Origin: Paracoccus alcaliphilus
GTDB taxonomy: Bacteria; Pseudomonadota; Alphaproteobacteria; Rhodobacterales; Rhodobacteraceae
Length of the DNA stretch: 64,000 nucleotides
Assembly (NCBI RefSeq): GCF_028553725.1
Contig: NZ_CP067124.1
Location: 434,001 to 498,000 of the forward strand
Direction of reading: 5' to 3'
The notes beneath the pieces are model-generated. The model had not been told where the DNA came from and did no database searches. It saw only the letters and a list, made by a program, of their open reading frames with translations. Both the position numbers and the translations under genes were made by a program. Below are positions 34,680 to 43,059 of this stretch, piece by piece; position 1 is the stretch's first letter; each line of letters opens with the position of its first letter.

Positions 34680-35654
34680 TCAGCGAGTGATGGCCCATTT
34701 GCGCAGCCGACGGTCGCCATAGGCCGCCCCCACCACGATCAGGCCCAGAAGCAGCATGAACCACTGCGGCTTGACCCCCATCACCACCAGATAGGACTGG
34801 ATCGAGGACAGCACGAACGCCCCCATCAACGCCCCCAGCAGCGAGATCCGGCCCCCGGCCAGCAGACAGCCGCCCAGGACGCAGGAGGCGATCGCCTGCA
34901 GCTCCATCAGCCGCCCCATCGAACCGTCGGCAAAGCCCAGCTTGCCCGCCTCCAATGTGCCCGCAAAGGCCGCAAGGACGCCGCAGACAATGAAAACCGA
35001 CAGCTTGATCCGGTCAACGCGAATGCCGCGCGAATGGGCGCTGGCGGCAGATCCGCCAACCGCCAGCAGCCGGTTGCCGAAGGGCGTCATCTTCAGCACG
35101 ACCGACAGCACCACAAGGATCACCAGCAGCCAGATCAACGCGGTGTTGAAACCCAGAACATCGCGCCCGCCAAGCACCCCATAGATGAAGCCATCCCGCG
35201 CATTATAGGGAACCGAAAAGGAAAACCCTTCGGTCAGCGCAATGGCAATACCGCGAAAGATCATCAGACTGCCAAGGGTGATGATCAGCGACGGCGTGCC
35301 GGTGCGGGTGATCAGCAGCCCGTTGAACGTGCCAATGGCCGCGCCGACCGCAACGGCAGCCAGCATCGCCAGCCAGGGGTCGATCCGGACCGCCAGCCAC
35401 AGATAGACCAGCGCTCCCATCCCGAAGGTCGATCCGACCGAGATGTCGATCTCACCCGTGCCGATGACCAGCGCCACACCAAGCGACATCAGCCCCAGCG
35501 TCGCCGTGACCTGAAGGATCGAGGCGATGTTGTAGATATTGGCCCATCGCCCGTCCGAAGTGACTGCAAACAGCAGTACCAGCAACACCGCAATCAGGAA
35601 AATGCCGATCTCGGTATGTCGCAGGACAATGGGTTTGAGAGCGGAAAGAGCCAT
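34680..35654 (-). CDS. sugar ABC transporter permease (RbsC family), second copy
   Basis: 324 residues with about 9-10 membrane segments. Family marks: LGLMSLGVALVIGTGEIDIS, then VGSTFGMGALVYLW, and GTPSLIITLGSLMIFRGIA. It is a paralogue of the permease at 36448-37404, so the transporter is probably a permease heterodimer. Its start overlaps the ATPase stop by one base. Confidence 0.92.
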   Translation of the reverse strand: MALSALKPIVLRHTEIGIFLIAVLLVLLFAVTSDGRWANIYNIASILQVTATLGLMSLGVALVIGTGEIDISVGSTFGMGALVYLWLAVRIDPWLAMLAAVAVGAAIGTFNGLLITRTGTPSLIITLGSLMIFRGIAIALTEGFSFSVPYNARDGFIYGVLGGRDVLGFNTALIWLLVILVVLSVVLKMTPFGNRLLAVGGSAASAHSRGIRVDRIKLSVFIVCGVLAAFAGTLEAGKLGFADGSMGRLMELQAIASCVLGGCLLAGGRISLLGALMGAFVLSSIQSYLVVMGVKPQWFMLLLGLIVVGAAYGDRRLRKWAITR

Positions 35655-36430
35655 CAGACCGCCCCCCGCTTTTCGACCTTGCGACCACCCTGCCGGATCA
35701 CCTCCTCCAACTCATCTGCGGTCATGGAGTCGGTCGAGGCGTCCTCGATCTTTTCGCCGTTCTCCATGATGACAACGCGGTCGGCCAGTTTGTGGACCTG
35801 AAAGATGTCGTGGGTGATATAGATCACCAGCAGACCCTGTTCCTTCAGCTGCACGGCCAGTTCGTTCACATGCTCGCGCTCGCGCACGGACAGGTGGTTG
35901 GTCGGCTCGTCCATGATGACGACGCGGTTCTTGAACTCGACCGCGCGGCCGATCTTGACGGATTGGCGTTCGCCGCCCGACAGGCGTTCCACCTCGTCAT
36001 CGGCGGACACGTTGTCGCGCAGGCCGAATTCGCGGATCACGCGGGTGGACATGTCGCGCATCTTGCCGAAATCGAGGAAGGGGATGCCCAGCACCTTCTT
36101 CACCGGCTCTCGTCCCAGATAGAAATTGCGGGCGATGGACAGGTTGTCACACAGGCCGACGGATTGCTGGATCGTCTCGATACCGTTGTCGATGGCCAGC
36201 TTGGGGTGGAATTCCTTCACCTGCTTGCCGTCGAACCAGACTTCGCCCGATGAGGGCTTGTGAATGCCGCACAGCACGCGGATCAGCGTCGTCTTGCCCG
36301 CGCCGTTGTCGCCAACCAGCCCGACCAGCTCGCCGGAATGGAAATCGACGGAGACGTTCTTCAGCGCATGAAACGCGCCAAAATAGAGGTCCAGGTTCTT
36401 GACCTGAATAAGGGGTTTTTGCGGTGCCAT
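35654..36430 (-). CDS. sugar ABC transporter ATP-binding protein, single-cassette type
   Basis: 258 residues from the ATG at 36430; a longer open frame upstream overlaps the permease and is not coding. Walker A GDNGAGKTT near residue 40, signature LSGGERQSVKIGRAV and Walker B RVVIMDEPTNHLSVRE. Classical ribose-type ATPases have two cassettes; this one has a single cassette, as in fructose/FrcA-like systems, so it would dimerise. Neighbours give the permeases and binding protein. Confidence 0.92.
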   Translation of the reverse strand: MAPQKPLIQVKNLDLYFGAFHALKNVSVDFHSGELVGLVGDNGAGKTTLIRVLCGIHKPSSGEVWFDGKQVKEFHPKLAIDNGIETIQQSVGLCDNLSIARNFYLGREPVKKVLGIPFLDFGKMRDMSTRVIREFGLRDNVSADDEVERLSGGERQSVKIGRAVEFKNRVVIMDEPTNHLSVREREHVNELAVQLKEQGLLVIYITHDIFQVHKLADRVVIMENGEKIEDASTDSMTADELEEVIRQGGRKVEKRGAV

Positions 36431-36447
36431 TCGGAGCTCCTCCCGTG

Positions 36448-37404
36448 TCAAACGCTGCGCCCGAAACGGCGCGCCAGTTTCTGGTTGAAGATCACCGCCA
36501 CGATCAGGACGATGCCGACGAAGGTGATGAACCACGAGGACGGTGCGCCCAACGCGATCAGCTGATAGCGAAAGCCGGTAACGATGAAGGCGCCCATCAC
36601 CGCACCCACCAGCGAGCCGCGCCCGCCCGACAACAGACAGCCACCAATGACCGCCGCCGCAATCGCCTCCAGTTCCAGCAGATCGCCCAGAGTGACGTGG
36701 GTCTGCGGACGGTCCGCCAGCGTGACGATGCCCGCAAAACCCGCCAGCAGCGAACACAGCATGAAGGCCGCGATCTTGACCCGGTCCGTGCGCACGCCGC
36801 GCGATTCCGCGCTGTCCTCGCTGCCGCCGGTGGCCAGCAGATGGTTGCCAAATCGGGTTGCCAGCAACAGAAGATTCAGGGCGATGCAGATCAGGATAAG
36901 CCAGAAGATCGCCGCCTCGATACCGAACAGCTCGCCTCCCAGCAGCCGCGTGACCGGATGCATCCGTGCCTCGGGTGCGAAGTTGTGAACCGAGCCTCCG
37001 GTCCAGACATAGATTATCCCGCGCACCGTAAAGAGACCGCCCAGTGTCACGATCATCGACGGCAGCTTGCCCTTGACCACGGCGACGCCCTGCAGAAACC
37101 CGATGACCAGAGCGATCAGAAGCGCCGCGACCATCGCACCGGAAACACCCAGATCGGGGGTGAGAGTGATGAAGGCCACCCCCGTCAGCCCATAGACCGA
37201 ACCGACCGAGAGGTCGATTTCCTTGGAAATGATGACCAGAGCCTGGCCCATGGCGATCAGGCCCAGAATGGACGTGAAGTGAACCACGTTCGCGATGGTC
37301 GCCCGCGACCACCATCCGGAGAAGTCGATCAGGGTAAAGGCCAGAAGCATGACGGCGACGCCGATGAGCGCGCCGAAGCCCTGACCGTGCGTAATCTTGT
37401 GCAT
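36448..37404 (-). CDS. sugar ABC transporter permease (RbsC family), first copy
   Basis: 318 residues, polytopic. Marks: ILGLIAMGQALVIISKEIDL, then SVGSVYGLTGVAFI and KLPSMIVTLGGLFTVRGIIY. It lies between the broken binding-protein gene and the ATPase gene, 17 bp before the latter. Whether it is still expressed is uncertain because the operon's first gene has lost its 5' half and promoter. Confidence 0.92.
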   Translation of the reverse strand: MHKITHGQGFGALIGVAVMLLAFTLIDFSGWWSRATIANVVHFTSILGLIAMGQALVIISKEIDLSVGSVYGLTGVAFITLTPDLGVSGAMVAALLIALVIGFLQGVAVVKGKLPSMIVTLGGLFTVRGIIYVWTGGSVHNFAPEARMHPVTRLLGGELFGIEAAIFWLILICIALNLLLLATRFGNHLLATGGSEDSAESRGVRTDRVKIAAFMLCSLLAGFAGIVTLADRPQTHVTLGDLLELEAIAAAVIGGCLLSGGRGSLVGAVMGAFIVTGFRYQLIALGAPSSWFITFVGIVLIVAVIFNQKLARRFGRSV

Positions 37405-37454
37405 GGTAGGGTCCGTTCTTTCATGGGGCGCGAAGGCGCCGTGAGGATCGGTCA

Positions 37455-37477
37455 GGGGCGGCCGTCAGGGCCGCCCC
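37455..37477 (-). promoter_or_regulatory. intercistronic hairpin after the binding-protein gene
   Basis: Perfect 9-bp arms GGGGCGGCC / GGCCGCCCC with a 5-nt loop, placed 15 bp after the stop of the binding-protein gene. No T-run. It is in the same place as the hairpin in the first transporter operon and probably stabilises or attenuates the transcript. Confidence 0.6.
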
Positions 37478-37491
37478 CTCGATGCGAAACC

Positions 37492-37995
37492 TTACCAGGT
37501 GTTCTGTTGCTCATACGCCTGATCGCCGAAGACGCTGCGCACCAGATCGGCCCACTGATCGGCTTTTTCGCTGTCGATGATATTCGGTCCGGTCAGGATA
37601 TCGCTTTGCGGCGCATAGCCGAAACGCTTGTTCCAATAGAGCCATTCCATCGGCGCATAGCCTTGCAGCCAGAACCCCTGACTGTTGGTCGCCAGCACAT
37701 GACCCTCGCGGACGCCCTCGATCGAAACCGGCCCCTCATCGACGGTCAGAATGGTCATGCCCTCATCATCGACATCGGGGCTCAGCCCCATGTCGTTGGC
37801 CACGCCCCAGGCCCAGGGGGCCGACCAGCCCGCCACGGTAAAGATGTAATTGGTATCCGTATTCGCCTGCAGGAAGGATTGCAGCGTATTGCGCGCGGTT
37901 GCGGGCTCGGCGCCGATGAACAACTCGTCAAACTGTGCGCCTGCGGCCTCCATCGCGTCCTTCATGCCTGCGCAGCGTTGCTTCAGCCCCTGATG
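37492..37995 (-). pseudogene. sugar ABC transporter substrate-binding protein, N-terminus lost
   Basis: The last 168 codons of a periplasmic binding protein (type 4 sugar-binding): KQRCAGMKDAMEAAGAQFDE, NYIFTVAGWSAPWAWGVAND and GFWLQGYAPMEWLYWNKRFG. The reading frame enters directly from the end of the IS5 element at 37996; the signal peptide and the first lobe are missing and are not found on the other side of the element. The transporter is therefore probably non-functional unless another binding protein substitutes. Confidence 0.88.
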
Positions 37996-39044
37996 GGCTT
38001 TGTTGCGCAAAAGGTGCTTTGGGTATAGTTCCCCTTTCCTTGGATAGACTTATCCTGCTGGCATTGTCATGGGCGTGCCGAGAGCTGTGTAACGGTTCAT
38101 GACGGCGCAGCGGATTTGGATCTCCGCGACCTGCCGGTCGAAGTCCCGCGCCATGAGGCTCTGACCCAGACGTTTTACACAATGCATCTTTGCCTCGATG
38201 CGGCTTCGGCGGTGATACCCGCTCCATCGTCGCCAGATCGCCGGGCCGAGGTATTTGACGGCCCGGAGGATTTCGTTGCGGGCGCGGGCGCCGGCAGTTG
38301 TCGGCTTCCAGGGTTGGGCATTCTTGCGCGGCGGGATGATCGCCTCTGCCCCTCGATCTGCAATTGCGTCATGGCACTTGCGGGTATCAAAAGCCCCGTC
38401 GCCAGTCACGGAGCCGATATCCTCATCGGATGGGATCTGGCTGAGCAATTCCGGTAGCATCGGCGCATCACCGATATCGCTCCCGGTCGCCTCGACGGCC
38501 CGCACCTCCAGCGTTTCCTCATCGACCGCGATGTGAACCTTGCGCCAGATGCGCCGCCTGGTGCCACCGTGCCTGCGGGCATTCCACTCGCCTTCGCCCT
38601 CCGCCTTGATGCCGGTGCTGTCGATCAGCAGGTGTAACGGGCCGTTGCCACCCCGATAGGGAATATCCACCGTCAGGGTCTTCTGTCGGCGGCATAGCGT
38701 GCTGTAATCCGGAACCGCCCAGTCCAGCCCTGCCAGACCGAGCAGACTTTCGACAAAGCCCGTCACCTGCCGCAACGGCATGCCAAACTGCACTTTCAGC
38801 GTCAGGCAAGCCTGGATGGCCGCATCGCTGTAAGCTTGCTGGCGGCCTCGTTTGCCGCTCGGAGGCGGCGACCAGATCATCGACGGATCAAACCAGATCG
38901 TCAGCGAGCCACGTCGCTTCAGGGCAGAATTATAGGACGACCAGTTCGTGGTCTTGTATCTCGTCGGGGTCCAGCTGCTCATGCCCAAAGGTATCACGCT
39001 GGATTCGCAAGATGAATCCCGTCAGCCATTTGCGCAACAAAGCC
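37996..39044 (-). mobile_element. IS5-family (IS903-type) insertion sequence
   Basis: 1049 bp, bounded by inverted repeats GGCTTTGTTGCGCAAA at 37996 and its complement ending at 39044. It has one transposase gene filling the element. No matching target duplication is seen: the flanking 9-mers are CCCCTGATG and TACGTCTAG. Both flanks are gene fragments that do not join, so a deletion or recombination between copies has probably occurred at this element. Confidence 0.92.
38050..38985 (-). CDS. IS5-family transposase
   Basis: About 311 residues from the ATG at 38985 (MSSWTPTRYKTTNWSSYN). DDE residues: LHLLIDSTGIKAEGEGEWNA, SVTGDGAFDTRKCHDA and the helix RSRIEAKMHCVKRLGQSLM with the final Glu. 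RRGSLTIWFDPSM near the N-terminus is typical of the IS903 subgroup. The frame is intact. Confidence 0.93.
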   Translation of the reverse strand, partial: GMSSWTPTRYKTTNWSSYNSALKRRGSLTIWFDPSMIWSPPPSGKRGRQQAYSDAAIQACLTLKVQFGMPLRQVTGFVESLLGLAGLDWAVPDYSTLCRRQKTLTVDIPYRGGNGPLHLLIDSTGIKAEGEGEWNARRHGGTRRRIWRKVHIAVDEETLEVRAVEATGSDIGDAPMLPELLSQIPSDEDIGSVTGDGAFDTRKCHDAIADRGAEAIIPPRKNAQPWKPTTAGARARNEILRAVKYLGPAIWRRWSGYHRRSRIEAKMHCVKRLGQSLMARDFDRQVAEIQIRCAVMNRYTALGTPMTMPAG

Positions 39045-39045
39045 T

Positions 39046-39219
39046 ACGTCTAGCACCACGAGTCGGCGAGCCGCAGATAAGAGCCAAGCGCAGCGGCACG
39101 GCAAACGGAAGCGTACCCAACAGCAGTTTCAGGACCCGACCGCTGATGAACCTCTCGGAATTGATGACCTGGTGCGAAAACTGTCACGTCTCGGGCGCGT
39201 CACGCGGCAAGGAGATTGA
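39046..39219 (+). pseudogene. C-terminal tail of an unknown gene cut by the IS5 element
   Basis: An open plus-strand frame runs from the IS end to TGA at 39217-39219, encoding a basic tail and then DPTADEPLGIDDLVRKLSRL. The ribosome site of the next gene, AAGGAG, lies inside its last codons, so the two were translationally coupled. The body of the gene has been removed, and the family cannot be told from the tail. Confidence 0.5.
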
Positions 39220-39222
39220 GAT

Positions 39223-41313
39223 TTGGAATTTCGCATCGCCGATACCTTCACCGACAGCCTCGCCCGTCTGACTGCGCAAGAGCAGAAGGCGGCCAAGACG
39301 ACCGCGTTTGACCTGCAACTAGACTCAACCTCGAACGGGCTGTCCTTCCACAAGCTCGACCGCGCCAAGGACAAGAATTTCTGGTCGGTACGGGTGAATG
39401 CCGACATCCGGATCATCGTGCATCGGACACCCGCCAGCGTCCTGCTGGTCTATGTCGATCACCATGATGACGCCTATAAATGGGCCGAACGGCGCAAGAT
39501 CGAGCGTCACCCGACCACCGGCGCGATGCAACTGGTCGAGGTGCGCGAGCGGGTTGAAGAGGTCGAGATCTTCAAGCCGAAGGACGTGATCGCCACTCCG
39601 GAGGCGATCACCAAACCCGACGCCCTCCTCTTCGACAACCTGCGCAAGTTCGAGCTGATGGCCTTTGGTGTGCCCGAGGAATGGGTGAACGATGTCCGCG
39701 CTGCGACCGAGGACACGCTGTTCGACATCATCGAGCATTTGCCGCAAGAAGCGCAGGAAGCGCTACTGAAACTCGCCGTGGGCGAGAAACCGCAGCCGCC
39801 CGAACCTGTGCCGGCCGAAGCTGATCCCTTTGCCCATCCCGACGCCCAGCGCCGTTTCCGCGTGCTGACCAATGCCGAGGAACTGAAGCAGGCGCTGGAT
39901 TATCCTTGGGACAAATGGGCGGTGTTCCTGCACCCGGCCCAAGCCGACCTCGTCGAGCGGAACTTCTCGGGTCCGGCGCGGGTTTCGGGCTCGGCCGGGA
40001 CAGGAAAAACCATCGTGGCCCTACACCGGGCGGTCCATCTCGCGCGCGCCAATCCTTCCTCCACCGTTCTGCTGACCACGTTTTCAAAGCCGCTGGCGAA
40101 TGCTCTGCGCAGCAAGCTGATCAGCCTTGCGGGCAACGAGCCCCGAGTCTCGACCCGGATCGTCGTGAACGCAGTCTCGGCGGTTGGCTATGACCTCTAT
40201 TCCGAGCGGTTCGGGCAGCCCCAGATTGCCCCTGCCTCCCTGATCAAGTCGCTGATCACCAAGGCCGCTGCCGAGGTCGAAGGGCACCGGTTCTCGACCC
40301 ATTTCCTGATCGGAGAGTGGAACGACGTCGTCGATGCCTGGCAACTGCGCTCCTGGGAAGAGTATCGTGACGTGTCTCGGCTGGGCCGAAAAACGCGAAT
40401 CGGTGGCAAGCAGCGCGAAGCCCTGTGGTCCATCTATGAGCGGGTCCGTGCAGGGCTGGCAGAGCGGGGTGTTGTGACCTGGTCGGATATCTTTGGTCGC
40501 CTGGCGGACAGCTTCATCCAGAGCGAATCACGGCCCTTCGACTTTGCCGTGATTGACGAGGCACAGGATCTGGGTGTCGCCGAAGCACGCTTCTTTGCCG
40601 CGATGGCGTCCGGGCGCAATGATGGGCTCTTCTTTGCGGGAGATCTTGGACAGCGCATCTTTCAGCAGCCATTCTCGTGGAAGGCGCTTGGCCTTGATGT
40701 TCGCGGCCGCTCTCACACGCTGCGGATCAACTACCGCACGTCGCACCAGATCCGAACCCATGCTGATCGGCTTCTTCCCTCAACCGTTTCGGATGTGGAC
40801 GGCAATACAGAAGGGCGGCGTGGCACGGTGTCCATGTTCGACGGACCGCCACCCATGGTGTTGGCCTGTAGCGATGTCGATCACGAATGCCGCGCAGTTG
40901 CAGGCTGGATCTCGGATCGCCTGAAGGAGGGCAGTACGCCTCACGAAATCGGCCTCTTCGTGCGATCAAACGCGGAACTGAAACGTGCACGCACTGCGGC
41001 GAAGGCAGCGGGCGTTCGGTTTGTCGAGCTGAATGAGAAGATCGAAGTAGAGGACGGCGCAGTCGCAATCAGTACGATGCACTTCGCCAAAGGACTCGAG
41101 TTTCGGTCTGTAGTGGTCATGGCCTGCGACGACGAGGTGATCCCGGAATCCGAGCGGATCGAGTCCGTTGCCGATGACGCCGACCTCGAGGAGGTCTACA
41201 ATACCGAAAGACACCTGCTCTACGTGGCCTGCACGAGGGCCAGAGATCACTTGCTGGTCACGGGCGTTGCCCCGGTATCGGAGTTTGTCGACGACTTCCT
41301 CGAGGATCGCTGA
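39223..41313 (+). CDS. RelE/ParE-domain–UvrD helicase fusion
   Basis: 696 residues from a TTG start at 39223, with AAGGAG 8 nt upstream. Residues 1-95 are a RelE/ParE-superfamily fold: MEFRIADTFTDSLARL, LSFHKLDRAKDKNFWSVRV and NADIRIIVHRTPASVLLVYV. Residues about 225-690 are a superfamily 1 helicase: motif I GSAGTGKTIVALHRAV near 255, motif II FAVIDEAQDLGV near 441, motif IV-V LRINYRTSHQIR and ISTMHFAKGLEF, motif VI LLYVACTRARDHLL. Fusions of a toxin-like RNase fold to UvrD occur in defence islands. Probable role is phage defence or nucleic-acid quality control; not established. Confidence 0.85.
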   Translation: MEFRIADTFTDSLARLTAQEQKAAKTTAFDLQLDSTSNGLSFHKLDRAKDKNFWSVRVNADIRIIVHRTPASVLLVYVDHHDDAYKWAERRKIERHPTTGAMQLVEVRERVEEVEIFKPKDVIATPEAITKPDALLFDNLRKFELMAFGVPEEWVNDVRAATEDTLFDIIEHLPQEAQEALLKLAVGEKPQPPEPVPAEADPFAHPDAQRRFRVLTNAEELKQALDYPWDKWAVFLHPAQADLVERNFSGPARVSGSAGTGKTIVALHRAVHLARANPSSTVLLTTFSKPLANALRSKLISLAGNEPRVSTRIVVNAVSAVGYDLYSERFGQPQIAPASLIKSLITKAAAEVEGHRFSTHFLIGEWNDVVDAWQLRSWEEYRDVSRLGRKTRIGGKQREALWSIYERVRAGLAERGVVTWSDIFGRLADSFIQSESRPFDFAVIDEAQDLGVAEARFFAAMASGRNDGLFFAGDLGQRIFQQPFSWKALGLDVRGRSHTLRINYRTSHQIRTHADRLLPSTVSDVDGNTEGRRGTVSMFDGPPPMVLACSDVDHECRAVAGWISDRLKEGSTPHEIGLFVRSNAELKRARTAAKAAGVRFVELNEKIEVEDGAVAISTMHFAKGLEFRSVVVMACDDEVIPESERIESVADDADLEEVYNTERHLLYVACTRARDHLLVTGVAPVSEFVDDFLEDR

Positions 41314-41543
41314 GCAAAGCAGCAGCCTCCCCCCTCGGCATGGTTCCTCCCCGGCGCTGACCCTCTACGGGGGGGCGCAGCGCGGCATTTCGCTAGCGAC
41401 AGGCAGTTTCACCGGGGAATCCAGGCGGAAGCCACCTGCCGCGCGGCCTTCGGAAAAGCGACTCATTATCAAAGGCTTGCGGAATCACGATCGGGACTCG
41501 CTGGATTCTTTTGCGGAATCCAGGGAAGCCAGTTCGGGGAAGC
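41314..41543. other. intergenic segment left of the IS3 element
   Basis: 230 bp with no convincing gene. It contains two imperfect copies of GGAATCCAGG (about 41415 and 41514) near GGAAGCCA, and runs directly into the IS3 left end. Similar GGAAGCCA/CCACC words occur just right of the element (42815-42860), so the target region itself was repetitive. Confidence 0.45.
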
Positions 41544-41561
41544 TGACCTGCCACTGAACTT

Positions 41562-42491
41562 TCATCCAACGGCGACCTGAGCCCGGTTTTTGTTTACGCC
41601 TGTTGGCGCGGGTTGAGCAATCGCCCGGCGCGCGGAGCTTTCATCTCGCGCAGCGGGTCGGGCGATTGCGGCGGTCAGGGTCCGCGCGTAGTCAGCCGGG
41701 GCCTGGTAGTCCAAGGCCGAGTGCGGGCGTTCGGTGTTGTAGTCGGCAGCCCAGGCGGCGATCACGATACGGGCATGGGCCAGGTTGCGGAACATGGTCT
41801 CGTTGAGCAGCTCGTCCCGCATCCGCCCGTTGAAACTTTCCACAAATCCGTTCTGCATCGGCTTGCCCGGGGCGATGTAATGCCACTCAATGTCGCGATC
41901 GGCGGCAAAGGTTAAGATCGCGTTACTGGTCAGTTCGGTGCCGTTGTCAGAGACGATCATCCCGGGCTTTCCGCGGCGTTCGATCAGGGCGGCCAGTTCT
42001 CGCGCCACGCGCCGCCCCGAGATTGAGGTGTCCGGGATCGCCGCCAAACATTCCCGGGTCACGTCATCGACGATGTTCAGCACCCGGAATCTTCGCCCGC
42101 AATCGAACTGGTCATGGACGAAATCCAGCGACCAGCGTGCATTGGGCCGCGCCTCGACCAGGATAGGGGCCCGTGTTCCGACCGCCTTGCGCCGCGCCTT
42201 CCGCTTGCGCACCGTCAGCCCTTCTTCGCGGTAGAGCCGATAGATCCGATTGATCCCCGAGGGCTCGCCCTCGCGGCGCAGCAATACGAACAAGCGCCGG
42301 TAACCGAACCGCCGGCGCTCGTTGGCCAAGTCCCGCAACCGACCGCGTAACGCCGTATCCGGCGCGCGTCGGGATCGATAGCGGATCATCGTTCGATCCG
42401 CGCCGACGATGTGACAGGCCCGCCGTTCCGAGAGGCCATGCTCGGCCCGAAGATACGCAACGGCTTCACGCTTCACGGCGGGCCCTACCAC
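41562..42491 (-). CDS. IS3 transposase OrfB (integrase catalytic part)
   Basis: 309 residues in the -1 frame relative to orfA. rve/integrase [26 protein letters not shown] and [20 protein letters not shown]. The GTG at 42491 is only the first codon of the open frame; the natural product is probably the OrfAB fusion made by slipping at A AAA AAG (42497-42491). Confidence 0.93.
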   Translation of the reverse strand: MVGPAVKREAVAYLRAEHGLSERRACHIVGADRTMIRYRSRRAPDTALRGRLRDLANERRRFGYRRLFVLLRREGEPSGINRIYRLYREEGLTVRKRKARRKAVGTRAPILVEARPNARWSLDFVHDQFDCGRRFRVLNIVDDVTRECLAAIPDTSISGRRVARELAALIERRGKPGMIVSDNGTELTSNAILTFAADRDIEWHYIAPGKPMQNGFVESFNGRMRDELLNETMFRNLAHARIVIAAWAADYNTERPHSALDYQAPADYARTLTAAIARPAARDESSARRAIAQPAPTGVNKNRAQVAVG

Positions 42492-42751
42492 TTTTTTGCA
42501 ACCAGGTCCTTCATCGCCGCCAGATCCAGCATCTGCTCGGCCAGCAGCTTCTTCAGCTTGGCGTTCTCATCCTCGAGCCCCTTCAGCCGCTTCGCCTCCG
42601 ACACCGTCATGCCGCCGAACTTGGCCTTCCAGTTGTAGAAGGTGCCTTCCGACATGCCGTGCTTCCGGCACAGGTCAGCGCACTTCGCGCCTGCCTCATG
42701 CTCTGCCAGGATGCCGATGATCTGTTCGTCCGTGAATCTCGTTCGCTTCAT
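42485..42751 (-). CDS. IS3 transposase OrfA (helix-turn-helix part)
   Basis: 88 residues. [20 protein letters not shown] and [20 protein letters not shown] are the IS3 OrfA helix-turn-helix, followed by a leucine-zipper coiled coil ([20 protein letters not shown]). It ends VAKKW in the slippery A6G run. Confidence 0.93.
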   Translation of the reverse strand: MKRTRFTDEQIIGILAEHEAGAKCADLCRKHGMSEGTFYNWKAKFGGMTVSEAKRLKGLEDENAKLKKLLAEQMLDLAAMKDLVAKKW

Positions 42752-42935
42752 TGTCCGTCCTCAAGTTGGGCCGGACTCTAATCGCATCTGGAGGAAAAAT
42801 CCCGGGGCAGGTCAAAGCCACCCCGCCGGAAGCCAGCCAGTGGAAGCCACCCTCCAGGAAGTCGTTGAATCCGCGGTCATTTTCTATTTGACAGACCTGC
42901 CCCCGTTGACCTACCCCTTGATCATCGAAGAATTG

Positions 42936-42967
42936 CGCCCGGAGGAATCCCCTCGCGGGCGTTTTTG
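42936..42967 (+). terminator. rho-independent terminator
   Basis: CGCCC + GGAGG pair with CCTC + GCGGGCG around a 5-nt loop, followed by TTTTTGTTTT. It would stop transcription coming from the left, next to the first prophage gene. The stem has one bulge. Confidence 0.65.
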
Positions 42968-43059
42968 TTTTCCTGCCATTGCGGATCCCGATCCTGATGC
43001 AGCCCTTTCCGGCCGCGCGTCTCGGCATGACCGCCCTTCCCCCGGATGAGACCCACCCC

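Larger units (their letters stand above)
41544..42814 (-). mobile_element. IS3-family (IS407-group) insertion sequence with 4-bp target duplication
   Basis: 1271 bp. Ends TGACCTGCC at 41544 and its inverted counterpart (TGACCTGCCCC read inward) ending at 42814. The target duplication AAGC is present at 41540-41543 and 42815-42818; 4 bp is usual for the IS407 group. It carries orfA and orfB with a -1 frameshift site between them. Apparently intact. Confidence 0.93.

Noticed and set aside
37996..39044. Composite transposon made of the IS66, IS5 and IS3 elements
   Set aside because: The three belong to different families with unrelated ends and two have their own target duplications, so they moved independently.
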